A stretch of DNA of 64,000 nucleotides from Pseudomonas sp. B28(2017) (GTDB lineage: Bacteria > Pseudomonadota > Gammaproteobacteria > Pseudomonadales > Pseudomonadaceae): assembly GCF_002113025.1 (NCBI RefSeq), contig NZ_NEJH01000001.1, positions 434,001 to 498,000 on the forward strand, in the 5' to 3' direction. The notes beneath the pieces were generated by a model. That model saw only the letters and a list, made by a program, of their open reading frames with translations. It made no database searches and was not told the DNA's origin. Every line of letters begins with the position of its first letter. Position 1 is the first letter of the stretch. Shown in pieces: positions 34,966-45,506 of the stretch. Both the position numbers and the translations under genes were made by a program.

Positions 34966-35547
34966 ATGTTGATCTCAGGAAAAACGGGCAAATCGGGTCA
35001 ATCCACAAATCCGTTGCTCACGCCACAGCAGGAACGTGAACGGCTGCGCGATCTGGCGCGCCAGGCCGAGCAAGAGTTGGCGGGCGTGCAAATGGCGAGC
35101 ATGGATGAGTTGACGCTGCTTTCCAATCGCCATGGCTTCAGCGAACTGGCCAAGCTCGGGCTGGACGCTTGCCGGGAAGTGGCGACGCCGGCGACGCTGC
35201 TGTACTTCACCCTCGATGAATTCAAGCGCAACTGCTATCTGTATGGCCGGGCCAAGGGTGACGATGCGCTCAAGACATTCGCCGATGTCCTGCGTATCGG
35301 CTTTCGTGAAAACGATGTGGTCGGACGGCTCGAAGGTGACCGGTTCGTGGCACTGCTGACCGGTTCCAGTGTCGTGGAGATTGCAGCGATCAAGGCGCGA
35401 CTCGATGAGATACTCGACGAGCGCAACGCCACGGCGCATCGCAGTTATGACATTCGGTTCCGCGTTGTCCAGGTCGAGTATGACCCTGAGGTTCATGATT
35501 CGATCGAGGAACTGCTGAGTGAGGCCGAGCGGGTGATGAGCCGTTAG
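34966..35547 (+). CDS. Degenerate GGDEF-domain protein
   Basis: A 193-residue cytosolic protein: a short helical N-terminus (about 20-45, coiled-coil-like QQERERLRDLARQAEQELAG) and a GGDEF-fold domain (about 46-190). The catalytic motif reads EGDRF at 123-127 in place of GGDEF, so cyclase activity is unlikely. The early DELTLLSNRHGF segment is conserved. It may bind c-di-GMP or act through protein contacts. It lies 74 bp downstream of the cytochrome gene with its own RBS (AAAGGAG), so it may be independently expressed. Confidence 0.85.
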   Translation: MLISGKTGKSGQSTNPLLTPQQERERLRDLARQAEQELAGVQMASMDELTLLSNRHGFSELAKLGLDACREVATPATLLYFTLDEFKRNCYLYGRAKGDDALKTFADVLRIGFRENDVVGRLEGDRFVALLTGSSVVEIAAIKARLDEILDERNATAHRSYDIRFRVVQVEYDPEVHDSIEELLSEAERVMSR

Positions 35548-35570
35548 GGCAGAGATGTATTGGCGAGTCT

Positions 35571-35634
35571 CTTCGCGAGCAGGCTCGCTCCCACAGTTCA
35601 AGGAACACCAGGGGGAGCGAGCCTGCTCGCGAAG
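35571..35634. repeat. REP pair (REPIN)
   Basis: CTTCGCGAGCAGGCTCGCTC at 35571 and GGGAGCGAGCCTGCTCGCGA from 35612 are inverted REP sequences between the GGDEF and VOC genes, which are convergent. Confidence 0.85.
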
Positions 35635-35653
35635 GCATCCTGACAGGCAACAA

Positions 35654-36079
35654 CTATTTGGCAAACAGTTGCCCGATATCCTTGAACGCCTTGAACTCCA
35701 GTGCATTACCGCAAGGATCAAACAGAAACATCGTCGCCTGTTCACCCACCAGCCCCTGAAAACGAATCCCCGGCTCAATCACGAAGCGAGTCCCCAGCGA
35801 TTTCAGCCGTTCGGCCAGCGCCTCCCATTCCTCCATGCCGAGCACCACGCCAAAATGCGGCACCGGCACATCGTGACCATCAACGGCATTGGTGTGCGCG
35901 GCTTCTTGCGCCGGGTTTTTCGGTGCCTGGTGAATCACCAGTTGGTGACCGAAGAAATTGAAATCCACCCAGTGATCGCTTGATCGACCTTCCTCCAGGC
36001 CAAACACCTCACTGTAAAAGTGCCGGGCGGCAGGCAAGTCGTAGACAGGTATGGCCAGGTGAAAAGGGGACAGTTGCAT
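35654..36079 (-). CDS. VOC-family (glyoxalase-like) protein
   Basis: A 141-residue VOC domain. Likely metal ligands are His7 ([10 protein letters not shown]), His81 or so (VPHFGVVL) and Glu near the end ([10 protein letters not shown]), the pattern of glyoxalase I and dioxygenase relatives. [11 protein letters not shown] is the family closing motif. Unlike the PhnB-type gene at 29337 it keeps the metal-binding residues, so it may be an active lyase or dioxygenase. It is divergent from the LysR gene at 36193, 113 bp away, and may be its target. Confidence 0.83.
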   Translation of the reverse strand: MQLSPFHLAIPVYDLPAARHFYSEVFGLEEGRSSDHWVDFNFFGHQLVIHQAPKNPAQEAAHTNAVDGHDVPVPHFGVVLGMEEWEALAERLKSLGTRFVIEPGIRFQGLVGEQATMFLFDPCGNALEFKAFKDIGQLFAK

Positions 36080-36192
36080 CAGGCGTACCTCGGTGACGGG
36101 TGGGAAAGTGTTGAGTTTAGCCCTGTGATTTTTGATTGAAAGACGATAATTTTTGCATCGAGCTCAAATTATTTCGATTAATCGAGGGCGCT

Positions 36193-37053
36193 ATGCTTCG
36201 AGAACTGAAAACCTTTGTCGCCGTGGCGCGTCACGGCACCTTCGCCGCGGCCGGCATGCACATCGGCCTGACGCAATCGGCGGTCAGCGCGCAGATTCGC
36301 AACCTGGAACGCGCCCTGGGCATCCGCCTGTTCGATCGCACCGGTCGCCAGGCACTGCTCAATGCGGCAGGGCAGCGTGCATTGCCGATGGCCAGGGAAA
36401 TGCTCGAAACCTTCAGCCGCATGGCCGTCAGTGACGATGTCGGTGAGTACCGTGGCGAGTTGAAAATCGGCGCGGTGGCGACGGTACAGACCGGGTTGCT
36501 GCCACAGGCCCTGCTGCGATTGCGCCAACAGGCACCCATGCTGGAACCCAAGCTGGTGCCCGGTGTATCGCTGAACCTGCTGAGTCAGGTGGACACAGGA
36601 GAAGTGGATCTGGCGATCCTGATCAAGCCACCGTTCGAGTTGCCCAAGGAGTTGTTCGCGCAGGTGATTCGTCGGGAGCCGTTCGTGCTGATCGTACCGG
36701 CGGACCTGGAGGGCGATGATCCGTTGCAACTGCTCGCCGGGCACCCTCATGTGCGCTACGACCGCAATTCGTTTGGCGGGCGGCTGGTGACACGCTTTCT
36801 GCGCGAACGGCAGATCGAGGTGCAGGTGGCACTGGAGCTGGATGAACTGGAGGCCATTGTCAAAATGGTCGAGTGTGGCCTGGGGATCTCCCTGTTGCCG
36901 GAGGCGGGGCTGTGGCTGGAGCATGGGGCGAAGGTCAGGGTGATTCAGTTGGGTGAGTTGACCTTTTACCGCGAGATCGTGCTGTTGCAGCGCTACAGCC
37001 AGCGCAATCAGCCGATTCAGCAGTTGTTCGCCAAATGCCTGAACACCGAATAA
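36193..37053 (+). CDS. LysR-family transcriptional regulator
   Basis: A 286-residue LysR protein. The helix-turn-helix is in about 15-42 (GTFAAAGMHIGLTQSAVSAQIRNLERA) and the effector domain starts near 85 (GELKIGAVATVQTGLLP). The divergent VOC gene is the probable target. The start at 36193 (MLRELKTFVAVARHG) matches the family; a longer frame from 36136 would cover the promoter region, which is AT-rich. A bidirectional terminator follows at 37089. Confidence 0.85.
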   Translation: MLRELKTFVAVARHGTFAAAGMHIGLTQSAVSAQIRNLERALGIRLFDRTGRQALLNAAGQRALPMAREMLETFSRMAVSDDVGEYRGELKIGAVATVQTGLLPQALLRLRQQAPMLEPKLVPGVSLNLLSQVDTGEVDLAILIKPPFELPKELFAQVIRREPFVLIVPADLEGDDPLQLLAGHPHVRYDRNSFGGRLVTRFLRERQIEVQVALELDELEAIVKMVECGLGISLLPEAGLWLEHGAKVRVIQLGELTFYREIVLLQRYSQRNQPIQQLFAKCLNTE

Positions 37054-37088
37054 CCCTGTGGGAGCGTCGTTCGGGAAATCGCAGGCAT

Positions 37089-37117
37089 AAAAAACCCGCC
37101 AGAAGAGGCGGGTTTTT
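37089..37117. terminator. Bidirectional terminator between LysR gene and fabI
   Basis: Stem AAAAACCCGCC (37089-37099) and GGCGGGTTTTT (37106-37116), with a six-base loop. A and T runs on both sides serve the two convergent genes. Confidence 0.9.
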
Positions 37118-37131
37118 TGGCTGACCGAAGA

Positions 37132-37926
37132 TTACTCTTCGATGCTGCCCATGGCCGTGGTGTTGAAGCCACCATCGACGTACATGATTTCACCGCTGAT
37201 GCCGGACGCCAGGTCCGAGCACAGGAAGGCGCCGGCGTTGCCGACTTCTTCGATGGTGACGTTGCGGCGCAGCGGGGTTTGCGCTTCGTTGGCGGCCAGC
37301 ATCTTGCGGAAGTTCTTGATGCCGGAGGCGGCGAGGGTGCGGATCGGGCCTGCCGATACACAGTTGACGCGAGTGCCTTCCGGGCCCAGGGAGCCGGCCA
37401 GGTAACGTACGCCCGCTTCCAGGGAAGCCTTGGCCATGCCCATTACGTTGTAGTTCGGCATGGTGCGCTCGGCGCCCAGGTACGACAGGGTCAGCAGGCT
37501 GCCGTTGCGGCCCTTCATCATTTCACGGCCGGCCTTGGCCAGGGCCACGAAGCTGTAGGCGCTGATGTCGTGAGAGATGCGGAAACCTTCACGGGTGGTG
37601 GCTTCGGTGAAGTCGCCGTCCAGTTGGTCGCCCGGGGCGAAGCCCACGGAGTGCACGATGCAGTCCAGGCCATCCCACTTCTTGCTCAGTTCTTCGAAGA
37701 CCTTGGCGATTTCTTCATCGCTGGCCACGTCGCACGGGAAGCACAGCTCAGGGCTCGAACCCCAGCCTTGTGCGAACTCTTCGACACGACCCTTGAGTTT
37801 GTCGTTCTGATAAGTGAAGGCAAGCTCAGCGCCCTCGCGATGCATGGCGGCAGCAATGCCGGATGCGATGGACAGCTTGCTGGCGACACCGACGATCAGT
37901 ACGCGCTTACCGGCGAGAAAACCCAT
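37132..37926 (-). CDS. fabI: Enoyl-[acyl-carrier-protein] reductase (NADH) FabI
   Basis: A 264-residue short-chain reductase that completes each cycle of fatty-acid elongation and is the triclosan target. The cofactor segment is [18 protein letters not shown] (about 13-30), and the catalytic Tyr and Lys lie in [15 protein letters not shown], giving the FabI-type Y-x6-K spacing. The C-terminal [12 protein letters not shown] is typical of Pseudomonas. It lies 19 bp downstream of the transporter ATPase gene, at the end of the npp unit, as in P. aeruginosa. RBS AAAGAGGAG precedes ATG 37926. Confidence 0.95.
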   Translation of the reverse strand: MGFLAGKRVLIVGVASKLSIASGIAAAMHREGAELAFTYQNDKLKGRVEEFAQGWGSSPELCFPCDVASDEEIAKVFEELSKKWDGLDCIVHSVGFAPGDQLDGDFTEATTREGFRISHDISAYSFVALAKAGREMMKGRNGSLLTLSYLGAERTMPNYNVMGMAKASLEAGVRYLAGSLGPEGTRVNCVSAGPIRTLAASGIKNFRKMLAANEAQTPLRRNVTIEEVGNAGAFLCSDLASGISGEIMYVDGGFNTTAMGSIEE

Positions 37927-37945
37927 GTGTTGCTCCTCTTTCAGG

Positions 37946-39556
37946 TTATTGCGCAGTGGCCGGAGCCAAAAAAGCGGCTTCCAGCAACTGCTGTGTATAC
38001 GGATGTTGGGGGGCGGCAAAAATGCTTTGCGCGTCTCCCTGTTCGACCACTTGGCCATGCTTGACCACCATCAACTGGTGGCTCAGCGCTTTCACCACAG
38101 CCAGGTCATGGCTGATAAACAGATACGTCAGGTTGTACTTGGTTTGCAGCGAACGCAAAAGCTCCACTACCTGGCGTTGCACCGTGCGGTCGAGGGCCGA
38201 AGTCGGCTCGTCCAGCAAAATCAACGCCGGTTTTAACACCAATGCCCGGGCAATGGCGATTCTCTGCCGTTGCCCGCCGGAAAATTCGTGGGGGTAGCGG
38301 TGCCGGGTTTCCGGATCCAGGCCTACCTCCTTGAGTGCTGCAATGATCGCTTGTTCCTGTTCCGCCTCGGTGCCCATCCTGTGGATCCGCAGGCCTTCGC
38401 CAACGATCTGGCTCACGCACATCCGCGGACTCAGGCTGCCGAACGGGTCCTGAAACACCACTTGCATCTCCCGCCGCAGCGGCCGGACCTGTTGCTGTGT
38501 CAGGCTATCGAGCGACTGGCCTTCAAAGCGAACGGCGCCTTTGCTGGCGATCAACCGCAAAATCGCCAGGCCCAGCGTCGATTTGCCGGAACCGCTTTCA
38601 CCCACGATCCCCAGGGTCTGACCCTGGGGCAGGCTGAAATTGATGCCGTCGACCGCCTTGACGTAATCCACCGTGCGCTTGAGCAAGCCTTTCTTGATCG
38701 GAAACCAGACTTTCAGGTCCTCGACCGCCAGCAAGGGCGGGCCGATCACGTTGCTTGCAGGCTTGCCGCCGGGCTCCGCTGCCAGCAGTTCCCGAGTGTA
38801 CGGATGCTGCGGCGCGCGGAACAATTCTTCGCACGATGCCTGTTCGACGATGCAACCTTGCTGCATGACACATACGCGATGCGCAATTCTTCGCACAAGG
38901 TTCAAATCATGGCTGATCAGCAGCAGGGCCATGCCCAATCGGGCCTGCAGTTCCTTGAGCAATTCGAGGATTTTCAGCTGAACGGTCACGTCCAGCGCAG
39001 TGGTCGGCTCGTCGGCGATCAGCAGTTCCGGTTCGTTGGCCAGGGCCATGGCGATCATCACCCGCTGACGCTGGCCGCCGGACAATTCGTGGGGCAGGGC
39101 CTTGAGACGCTTGTGCGGCTCGGGGATGCCGACCATCTCCAGCAGTTCCAGCGTGCGTTTGGTCGCGACCTTGCCGGTCAGCCCCTTGTGGATGCCCAGC
39201 ACCTCATTGATCTGTTTCTCGATCGAGTGCAGGGGATTGAGCGAGGTCATCGGCTCCTGGAAGATCATCGCAATGCGGTTGCCGCGAATGTGGCGAATGG
39301 TTTTTTCTTTCAGGTTCAGCAAGTTCTGCCCGGAATATTCGATGGTGCCGGACGGATGCCGGGCGAGCGGGTAGGGCAGCAGGCGCAGGATCGAATGTGC
39401 GGTGACCGATTTGCCAGAACCGCTTTCGCCGACCAGGGCCAGGGTTTCGCCGCGCTTGATGTCGAAGCTGACACCTTCGACTGCCCGCTGGCAGCGATTG
39501 CCGACGACAAAGTCGACGGACAGGTCGCGTACTTCGATCAGATTTTCCTGATTCAT
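37946..39556 (-). CDS. nppD: Peptide/nucleoside-antibiotic ABC transporter ATP-binding protein (NppD/YejF)
   Basis: A 536-residue protein with two fused ABC domains, the YejF layout. Walker A motifs are GESGSGKS at about 41-48 and again at about 322-329, each followed by the LSGGQ-type signatures ELSGGQRQR and EFSGGQRQR and by Walker B segments ([24 protein letters not shown]). It powers the permeases encoded next to it. In P. aeruginosa nppA1A2BCD imports peptidyl-nucleoside antibiotics and peptides; in E. coli the Yej system imports microcin C. Gene order and sequence agree with the Npp system. Confidence 0.88.
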   Translation of the reverse strand: MNQENLIEVRDLSVDFVVGNRCQRAVEGVSFDIKRGETLALVGESGSGKSVTAHSILRLLPYPLARHPSGTIEYSGQNLLNLKEKTIRHIRGNRIAMIFQEPMTSLNPLHSIEKQINEVLGIHKGLTGKVATKRTLELLEMVGIPEPHKRLKALPHELSGGQRQRVMIAMALANEPELLIADEPTTALDVTVQLKILELLKELQARLGMALLLISHDLNLVRRIAHRVCVMQQGCIVEQASCEELFRAPQHPYTRELLAAEPGGKPASNVIGPPLLAVEDLKVWFPIKKGLLKRTVDYVKAVDGINFSLPQGQTLGIVGESGSGKSTLGLAILRLIASKGAVRFEGQSLDSLTQQQVRPLRREMQVVFQDPFGSLSPRMCVSQIVGEGLRIHRMGTEAEQEQAIIAALKEVGLDPETRHRYPHEFSGGQRQRIAIARALVLKPALILLDEPTSALDRTVQRQVVELLRSLQTKYNLTYLFISHDLAVVKALSHQLMVVKHGQVVEQGDAQSIFAAPQHPYTQQLLEAAFLAPATAQ

Positions 39557-39557
39557 T

Positions 39558-40577
39558 TCACTTCCTCGGATCGAAGGCATCGCGAGCGGACTCGCCGATG
39601 AACACCAGCAAACTCAACATCAAGGCCAGCACCGCAAAGGCGCTGATACCCAGCCACGGCGCCTGCAGGTTGGATTTACCCTGGGCCACCAGTTCACCCA
39701 GCGAAGGGCTGCCCGCCGGCAGGCCGAAGCCGAGGAAGTCCAGGGCGGTCAATGTGCCGATGGCGCCGGTGAGGATGAACGGCATGAAGGTCATGGTCGA
39801 GACCATCGCGTTGGGCAAAATGTGGCGGAACATGATCGCGCCGTTCTGCATGCCCAGGGCGCGGGCGGCGCGCACGTATTCCAGATTGCGCCCGCGCAGG
39901 AACTCGGCGCGCACCACGTCCACCAGGCTCATCCACGAGAACAGCAACATGATCCCCAGCAACCACCAGAAGTTGGGCTGCACGAAACTGGCGAGGATGA
40001 TCAGCAGGTACAGCACCGGCAGCCCGGACCAGATCTCCAGGAAGCGCTGTCCGGCCAGATCCACCCAGCCGCCGTAGAAACCCTGCAAGGCCCCGGCGAT
40101 CACGCCGATGATCGAGCTGAGCACGGTCAGGGTCAGGGCGAACAGTACCGAAATGCGGAAGCCGTAGATCACCCGGGCCAGCACATCGCGGCCCTGATCG
40201 TCGGTGCCCAGCAGGTTGTCTGCCGAGGGTGGGGCCGGGGCCGGGACTTTCAGGTCGTAGTTGATGCTCTGGTAGCTGTAGGGAATCGGCGCCCACAGCA
40301 CCCAGGCGTCCTTGGCCTTGAGCAGTTCACGGATATACGGGCTCTTGTAGTTCGCCTCCAGGGGAAATTCGCCGCCGAAGGTGGTTTCCGGGTAGCGCTT
40401 GAGCGCCGGGAAGTACCAGTTGTTGTCGTAATGCACTGCCAGCGGCTTGTCGTTGGCAATCAACTCGGCGCCGAGGCTGGCGCCGAACAGGATCAGGAAC
40501 AGCCACAGCGACCACCAGCCACGCCTGTTGGCCCTGAACAGTTCAAAGCGCCGGCGATTGAGGGGGGACAGGTTCAT
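39558..40577 (-). CDS. nppC: ABC transporter permease (NppC/YejE)
   Basis: A 339-residue permease with an N-terminal helix after a basic segment (NRRRFELFRANRRGWWSLWLF) and about five further helices. The EAA loop lies near ARALGMQNGAIMFRHILPNAM (about 250-270). The large periplasmic loop between helices 1 and 2 is typical of YejE. It forms the membrane pore with NppB. Start ATG 40577 (MNLSPLNRRRF) is chosen over a longer frame overlapping nppB. The gap to nppB is 1 bp. Confidence 0.87.
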   Translation of the reverse strand: MNLSPLNRRRFELFRANRRGWWSLWLFLILFGASLGAELIANDKPLAVHYDNNWYFPALKRYPETTFGGEFPLEANYKSPYIRELLKAKDAWVLWAPIPYSYQSINYDLKVPAPAPPSADNLLGTDDQGRDVLARVIYGFRISVLFALTLTVLSSIIGVIAGALQGFYGGWVDLAGQRFLEIWSGLPVLYLLIILASFVQPNFWWLLGIMLLFSWMSLVDVVRAEFLRGRNLEYVRAARALGMQNGAIMFRHILPNAMVSTMTFMPFILTGAIGTLTALDFLGFGLPAGSPSLGELVAQGKSNLQAPWLGISAFAVLALMLSLLVFIGESARDAFDPRK

Positions 40578-40578
40578 C

Positions 40579-41652
40579 TCAATGCTCCCGGCTTTCGAAG
40601 TCGATACGCGGATCGACAAAGGTGTAGGTGAGGTCGCCGATCAGTTTCACCACCAGCCCGAGCAGAGTGAAGATGAACAGCGTGCCGAACACCACCGGGT
40701 AATCGCGGTTGATCGCCGCTTCGAAACTCATCAGGCCGAGGCCGTCGAGGGAGAAGATCACCTCCACCAGCAACGAACCGGTGAAGAAGATGCCGATGAG
40801 CGCTGAAGGGAAACCGGCGATCACCAGCAGCATGGCGTTGCGGAACACGTGACCGTACAACACGCGGTGGTTGGTCAGGCCCTTGGCCTTGGCGGTGATC
40901 ACGTACTGCTTGTTGATCTCGTCGAGGAAGCTGTTCTTGGTCAGCAGGGTCATGGTCGCGAAGTTACCGATCACCAGCGCGGTCACCGGCAGCGCCAGGT
41001 GCCAGAAGTAGTCGAGGATCTTGCCACCCATGCTCAGTTCATCGAAGTTGTTCGAGGTCAGCCCGCGCAACGGGAACCAGTCCAGGTAACTGCCGCCGGC
41101 AAATACCACGATCAACAGGATGGCGAACAGGAACGCCGGGATCGCGTAGCCGACGATGATCGCCGAACTGGTCCAGACGTCGAAGTGGCTGCCGTGCCGC
41201 GTCGCCTTGGCGATCCCCAGCGGGATCGACACCAGGTACATGATCAGCGTGCTCCACAGCCCGAGGGAGATCGAGACCGGCATCTTTTCCTTGATCAGGT
41301 CGATGACCTTGGCGTCGCGGAAGAAGCTGTCGCCGAAATCCAGGGACGCATAGTTCTTGACCATGATCCACAGGCGTTCCGGCGCCGATTTGTCGAAGCC
41401 GTACATGTGCTCGATTTCCTTGATCAGCGCCGGGTCCAGGCCCTGGGCGCCGCGATAGGCCGAGCCTGCCACCGACACTTCGGCACCGCCGCCGGCGATG
41501 CGGCTGGTGGCGCCTTCAAAGCCTTCGAGCTTGGCGATCATCTGCTCCACCGGCCCGCCCGGAGCGGCCTGGATGATCACGAAGTTGATCAGCAAGATGC
41601 CGAACAGGGTCGGGATGATCAGCAGCAGTCGCCGAAAAATGTACGCCAGCAT
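40579..41652 (-). CDS. nppB: ABC transporter permease (NppB/YejB)
   Basis: A 357-residue permease of the oligopeptide family. [20 protein letters not shown] is the typical first helix, and the EAA-like loop is in [24 protein letters not shown] (about 256-279). About six helices. It pairs with NppC. The 4-bp gap from nppA2 and the 1-bp gap to nppC show tight operon organisation. Start ATG 41652 is chosen because the family begins with this helix; the longer frame would overlap nppA2. Confidence 0.87.
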   Translation of the reverse strand: MLAYIFRRLLLIIPTLFGILLINFVIIQAAPGGPVEQMIAKLEGFEGATSRIAGGGAEVSVAGSAYRGAQGLDPALIKEIEHMYGFDKSAPERLWIMVKNYASLDFGDSFFRDAKVIDLIKEKMPVSISLGLWSTLIMYLVSIPLGIAKATRHGSHFDVWTSSAIIVGYAIPAFLFAILLIVVFAGGSYLDWFPLRGLTSNNFDELSMGGKILDYFWHLALPVTALVIGNFATMTLLTKNSFLDEINKQYVITAKAKGLTNHRVLYGHVFRNAMLLVIAGFPSALIGIFFTGSLLVEVIFSLDGLGLMSFEAAINRDYPVVFGTLFIFTLLGLVVKLIGDLTYTFVDPRIDFESREH

Positions 41653-41656
41653 CTGA

Positions 41657-43498
41657 TTACTCCGTGCCCGCAGGACCGGCCTGCAGTGTGGTTTCGACTT
41701 CAATCGCAGGCTTGATGTCGGGCTTGACCCACCAGGTGGCTATGCCGATATCGTATTTAGGCGAGACCTTCGGGTGGCCGATGTGGTTCCAGTACGCCAC
41801 GCGCCAGGTCTTGATGTGCCAGTTGGGTATTACGTAATAACCCCATTGCAGAACGCGGTCCAGCGCACGGGCATGGGCCACCAGGCTCTTGCGCGAATCG
41901 GCGTTGATCAGTTGCTCGACCAGTTGATCGACCACCGGGTCTTTCAGGCCCATGGAATTGCGGCTACCGGGCTTGTCGGCGGCGGCCGACATCCAGAATT
42001 CCCGTTGTTCGTTCCCCGGCGAGTTGGATTGCGGGAAGCTGCCGACGATCATGTCGAAGTCCCGGGAACGCACGCGGTTGATGTATTGCGAAACGTCGAC
42101 CCGGCGGATCACCAGCTCGATACCCAGGTCGCTCAGGTTGCGCTTGAACGGCAGCAGCACCCGTTCGAATTCTGTCTGGGCCAGCAGGAATTCGATGACC
42201 ACCGGTTTGCCACTGGCGTCGACCATTTTGTCATCGACGATGCGCCAGCCGGCCTCCTGCAGCAGTTGATAGGCTTCCCGTTGCTGGGTGCGGATCATGC
42301 CGCTGCCGTCGGTGCTCGGGTTCTGGAACGCTTCGCTGAACACTTGCGGCGGCAGCTTGCTGCGCAACGGGTCGAGGATCGCCACCTGATCGGCATCCGG
42401 CAGGCCGGTGGCGGCCATTTCCGAGTTCTCGAAATAACTGCGGGTACGCGCATAGGCGCTGTTGAACAGCTGCTTGTTGGTCCATTCGAAGTCCAGCAAT
42501 AGCGACAAGGCCTGGCGCACGCGTACATCCTGGAACACCGGGCGGCGCAAATTGAACACGAACCCTTGCATGCCGGTCGGATTGCCGTTGGGAATCTGTT
42601 CCTTGACCAGCCGACCTTCGGTGACCGCCGGAATGTTGTAGGCGTTGGCCCAGTTTTTCGCGGTCATTTCCAGCCAGTAGTCGAACTGCCCGGCCTTGAG
42701 CGCTTCCAGGGCCACGGTGTTGTCGCGGTAGTAATCGGTGGTCATCATGTCGAAGTTATAGAAACCCCGATTGACCGGCAGGTCCTTGCCCCAGTAATCC
42801 TTGACGCGCTCATAGCGCACCGAGCGCCCGGCCTTCACTTCGGCCACCTTGTACGGGCCGCTGCCCAGCGGAATTTCCAGGTTGCCCTTGTTGAAGTCGC
42901 GGTCGGCCCACCAATGCTTGGGCAGCACCGGCAACTGGCCAAGGATCAGCGGCAGCTCGCGGTTGTTGGTGTGCTTGAACTTGAACAGAACGGTGAGCGG
43001 GTCCTCGGCGACCACTTCCGCCACGTCGCTGTAGTAGCCGCGATACATCGGCGCGCCGTCCTTGGTCAGCATCTGGAAGCTGAACACCACGTCTTCGGCG
43101 CGTACCGGATGGCCGTCATGAAAGCGTGCTTCGGGGCGCAGGTAGAAGCGCACCCAAGCGTTGTCCGGGGCTTTTTCGATCAGCCGGGCAATCAGGCCGT
43201 ACTCGGTGAACGGTTCGTCCAGGCCTTGCTTGGCCAAGGTGTCGTAGATCATGCCGATGTCGTCCGCCGGCACGCCTTTGCTGATGAACGGGTTGAGGCT
43301 GTCGAAGCTGCCGAAACCGGCCTGACGGAATGTCCCGCCCTTGGGCGCGTCTGGATTGACGTAGTCGAAGTGCTTGAAGTCGGCCGGGTATTTCGGCGGC
43401 TCGTTGTACAGGGTCACTGCGTGTTGCGGGGCGGCGCAGGCCAGCCCGGCGAACAACAGGCCGCTGGCCTGCAGGAGCAGGGTGCGGATGGGGTTCAT
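41657..43498 (-). CDS. nppA2: Extracellular solute-binding protein (NppA2/YejA type)
   Basis: A 613-residue SBP_bac_5 protein. The signal peptide is about 1-22 ([12 protein letters not shown]). [23 protein letters not shown] near 55 is the YejA signature, and [34 protein letters not shown] is shared with its paralogue. It delivers peptides or peptide-like antibiotics to NppBC. Its start overlaps the nppA1 stop (ATGA), and the two are tandem paralogues with similar length, as in P. aeruginosa. Confidence 0.86.
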   Translation of the reverse strand: MNPIRTLLLQASGLLFAGLACAAPQHAVTLYNEPPKYPADFKHFDYVNPDAPKGGTFRQAGFGSFDSLNPFISKGVPADDIGMIYDTLAKQGLDEPFTEYGLIARLIEKAPDNAWVRFYLRPEARFHDGHPVRAEDVVFSFQMLTKDGAPMYRGYYSDVAEVVAEDPLTVLFKFKHTNNRELPLILGQLPVLPKHWWADRDFNKGNLEIPLGSGPYKVAEVKAGRSVRYERVKDYWGKDLPVNRGFYNFDMMTTDYYRDNTVALEALKAGQFDYWLEMTAKNWANAYNIPAVTEGRLVKEQIPNGNPTGMQGFVFNLRRPVFQDVRVRQALSLLLDFEWTNKQLFNSAYARTRSYFENSEMAATGLPDADQVAILDPLRSKLPPQVFSEAFQNPSTDGSGMIRTQQREAYQLLQEAGWRIVDDKMVDASGKPVVIEFLLAQTEFERVLLPFKRNLSDLGIELVIRRVDVSQYINRVRSRDFDMIVGSFPQSNSPGNEQREFWMSAAADKPGSRNSMGLKDPVVDQLVEQLINADSRKSLVAHARALDRVLQWGYYVIPNWHIKTWRVAYWNHIGHPKVSPKYDIGIATWWVKPDIKPAIEVETTLQAGPAGTE

Positions 43499-45327
43499 TG
43501 ATCTTTCTCCGAAGATTTCAGCCACCACGCATTAAGGCCCAGGGCATAGGGCGGCGTGGTGACGAAGGCGAGCCGGTTGCGGTACGCCAGGCGGTGATAA
43601 TTGAGATACCAGTTGGGAACGATGTAGTGCTGCCACAGCAGCACGCGGTCCAGGGCCTTGCTGGCGGCGACTTGCTCGTCGCGGGTCCGGGCGGCCAGCA
43701 ACTGTTCGAGCAAATGGTCGACCACCGGGTTGGCGATGCCAGCGTAGTTCTTGCTGCCCTTGACCCCGGCCTGGCTGGAGTGAAAGTACTGCCACTGCTC
43801 CAGGCCCGGGCTGAGGGTCTGGTTGAGGGTCATCAGAATCATGTCGAAATCGAACTGGTCGAGGCGCTGCTTGTATTGTGCGCGATCGACCGTGCGCAGC
43901 CGCGCATCGATGCCGATGCTGGCGAGGTTCTCGATATAAGGCTGGAGGATGCGTTCCAGGTTCGGGTTGACCAGCAACAGCTCCAGCCGCAAGGGTTGCC
44001 CGGCGGCGTTTTGCAGGCGCTGGCCATTGAGCTTCCAGCCGGCTTCGGCGAGCAGGCCGAGGGCTTTGCGCAAGGTCTCTCTGGGGATGCCGCGCCCGTC
44101 GGTCTGCGGCAGGCTGAACGGTTCGGTAAAGAGCCTGGGCGGCAGTTGTTCACGATAGGGCTTGAGCAACAGCCATTCATGCCCGACCGGTAAACCGCTG
44201 GCCGAGAACTCACTGTTGGGGTAGTAGCTCATGGCGCGTTGGTAGGCACCACCGAACAGTGTGCGGTTGGTCCATTCAAAGTTGAACATCAGCCCCAGCG
44301 CTTCACGGACCCTGGCGTCCGAAAACGTCGAGCGGCGGCTGTTCATGAACAGGCCCTGGGTCTGGGTCGGGATCTGGTGAGGGATCTGTGCCTTGATCAC
44401 GTCGCCGCGGCGTATGCCAGGAAAGTTGTAGCCGGTGTCCCAGTTCTTCGCCTGATGCTCGATATAGATGTCGAACTCACCGGCCTTGAACGCTTCGAAT
44501 GCCACGTCGCTGTCGCGGTAGAACTCGACTTCCATGCGGTCGAAGTTGTACTTGCCGCGATTGACCGGCAGGTCCTTGCCCCAGTAATCCTTGACTCGTT
44601 CGAAGACGATCTGGCGCCCTGGCGTGACTGCCGTGATGCGATACGGCCCGCTGCCCAGCGGTGGCTCGAAGGTGGTGGCCTTGAAGTCGCGACCTTTCCA
44701 GTAGTGCTGCGCCAGCACCGGCATTTCGCCCAGGCGCAGGATCAGCAGCGGATTGCCGGCACGCTTGAACACGAAACGGACCCGCTGCGGGTTGAGGATG
44801 TCGACCCGCAGCACTTCCTGAAGGCTGGTGCGGTATATCGGATGGCCTTCCTTGAGCAGCAGGCGATAGGTGAACGCGACGTCGTAGGCGGTGATCGGCG
44901 TACCGTCATGGAAGCGTGCTTCGGGACGCAGGTTGAACACCACCCAGCTGCGGTCGTCGCTATATTCCACCGACTGGGCAATCAGGCCATAGCTGGACGC
45001 GGGCTCGTCACCCGAAGGCGCGTACTGCCCGGTGCCGACCATCAGCGGCTCGTTGAGCTCGTTGATACCGTATTGCAGGAAATTCGGTGTGGTGACCGGG
45101 CTGGTGCCCTTGAAGGTGTACGGGTTGAGCGTATCGAAAGTGCCAAACGCCATCACCCGCAACGTACCGCCCTTGGGCGCTTGCGGGTTAACCCAGTCGA
45201 AGTGGGTAAATCGGGCCGGATACTTGAGCGTGCCGAACTGCGCATAACCATGGCTTTCGCTGATCGTCGCGCTTGCGGTGGAGCTCAAGGCCAGGCTGAT
45301 CAGGAGCAGGGGCAGGGGACGCTTCAA
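43495..45327 (-). CDS. nppA1: Extracellular solute-binding protein (NppA1/YejA type)
   Basis: A 610-residue SBP_bac_5 protein, first gene of the transporter operon. The signal peptide is about 1-20 (SLALSSTASAT). NPQAPKGGTLRVMAFGTFDT (about 47-66) and [17 protein letters not shown] match its neighbour NppA2. Two binding proteins sharing one permease suggest a broader substrate range. It lies downstream of mltD, separated by a terminator at 45475, so it needs its own promoter in 45328-45470; no clear box was identified there. Confidence 0.86.
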   Translation of the reverse strand: MKRPLPLLLISLALSSTASATISESHGYAQFGTLKYPARFTHFDWVNPQAPKGGTLRVMAFGTFDTLNPYTFKGTSPVTTPNFLQYGINELNEPLMVGTGQYAPSGDEPASSYGLIAQSVEYSDDRSWVVFNLRPEARFHDGTPITAYDVAFTYRLLLKEGHPIYRTSLQEVLRVDILNPQRVRFVFKRAGNPLLILRLGEMPVLAQHYWKGRDFKATTFEPPLGSGPYRITAVTPGRQIVFERVKDYWGKDLPVNRGKYNFDRMEVEFYRDSDVAFEAFKAGEFDIYIEHQAKNWDTGYNFPGIRRGDVIKAQIPHQIPTQTQGLFMNSRRSTFSDARVREALGLMFNFEWTNRTLFGGAYQRAMSYYPNSEFSASGLPVGHEWLLLKPYREQLPPRLFTEPFSLPQTDGRGIPRETLRKALGLLAEAGWKLNGQRLQNAAGQPLRLELLLVNPNLERILQPYIENLASIGIDARLRTVDRAQYKQRLDQFDFDMILMTLNQTLSPGLEQWQYFHSSQAGVKGSKNYAGIANPVVDHLLEQLLAARTRDEQVAASKALDRVLLWQHYIVPNWYLNYHRLAYRNRLAFVTTPPYALGLNAWWLKSSEKDQ

Positions 45328-45474
45328 ATAGGGGATCCGATTCGGGCGGCTTGGGCATTATGGATCGTACAGTAACAGCTTGTATGGACAGGAAAAAGAC
45401 GGGGATAAATGCGCAATCTCGGCCGGGCCACGCTCCCACAGGTTTTGTGCTGCTCACAAAAAATGCGCAGGAAT

Positions 45475-45506
45475 AAAAAAGCCCCAGGATTGAGGGGCTG
45501 TTTTTT
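45475..45506 (-). terminator. Terminator downstream of mltD
   Basis: AAAAAAGCCCC (from 45475) pairs with GGGGCTGTTTTTT near 45494-45506, with a central AGGATTGA loop. A and T runs flank the stem. It overlaps the mltD stop and would end mltD transcription before the npp operon. Confidence 0.8.

Noticed and set aside
45412..45448. Half REP (GGGCCACGCTCCCACAGG) upstream of nppA1.
   Set aside because: Only a fragment of the REP core, without the GCTCGCGAAG half.
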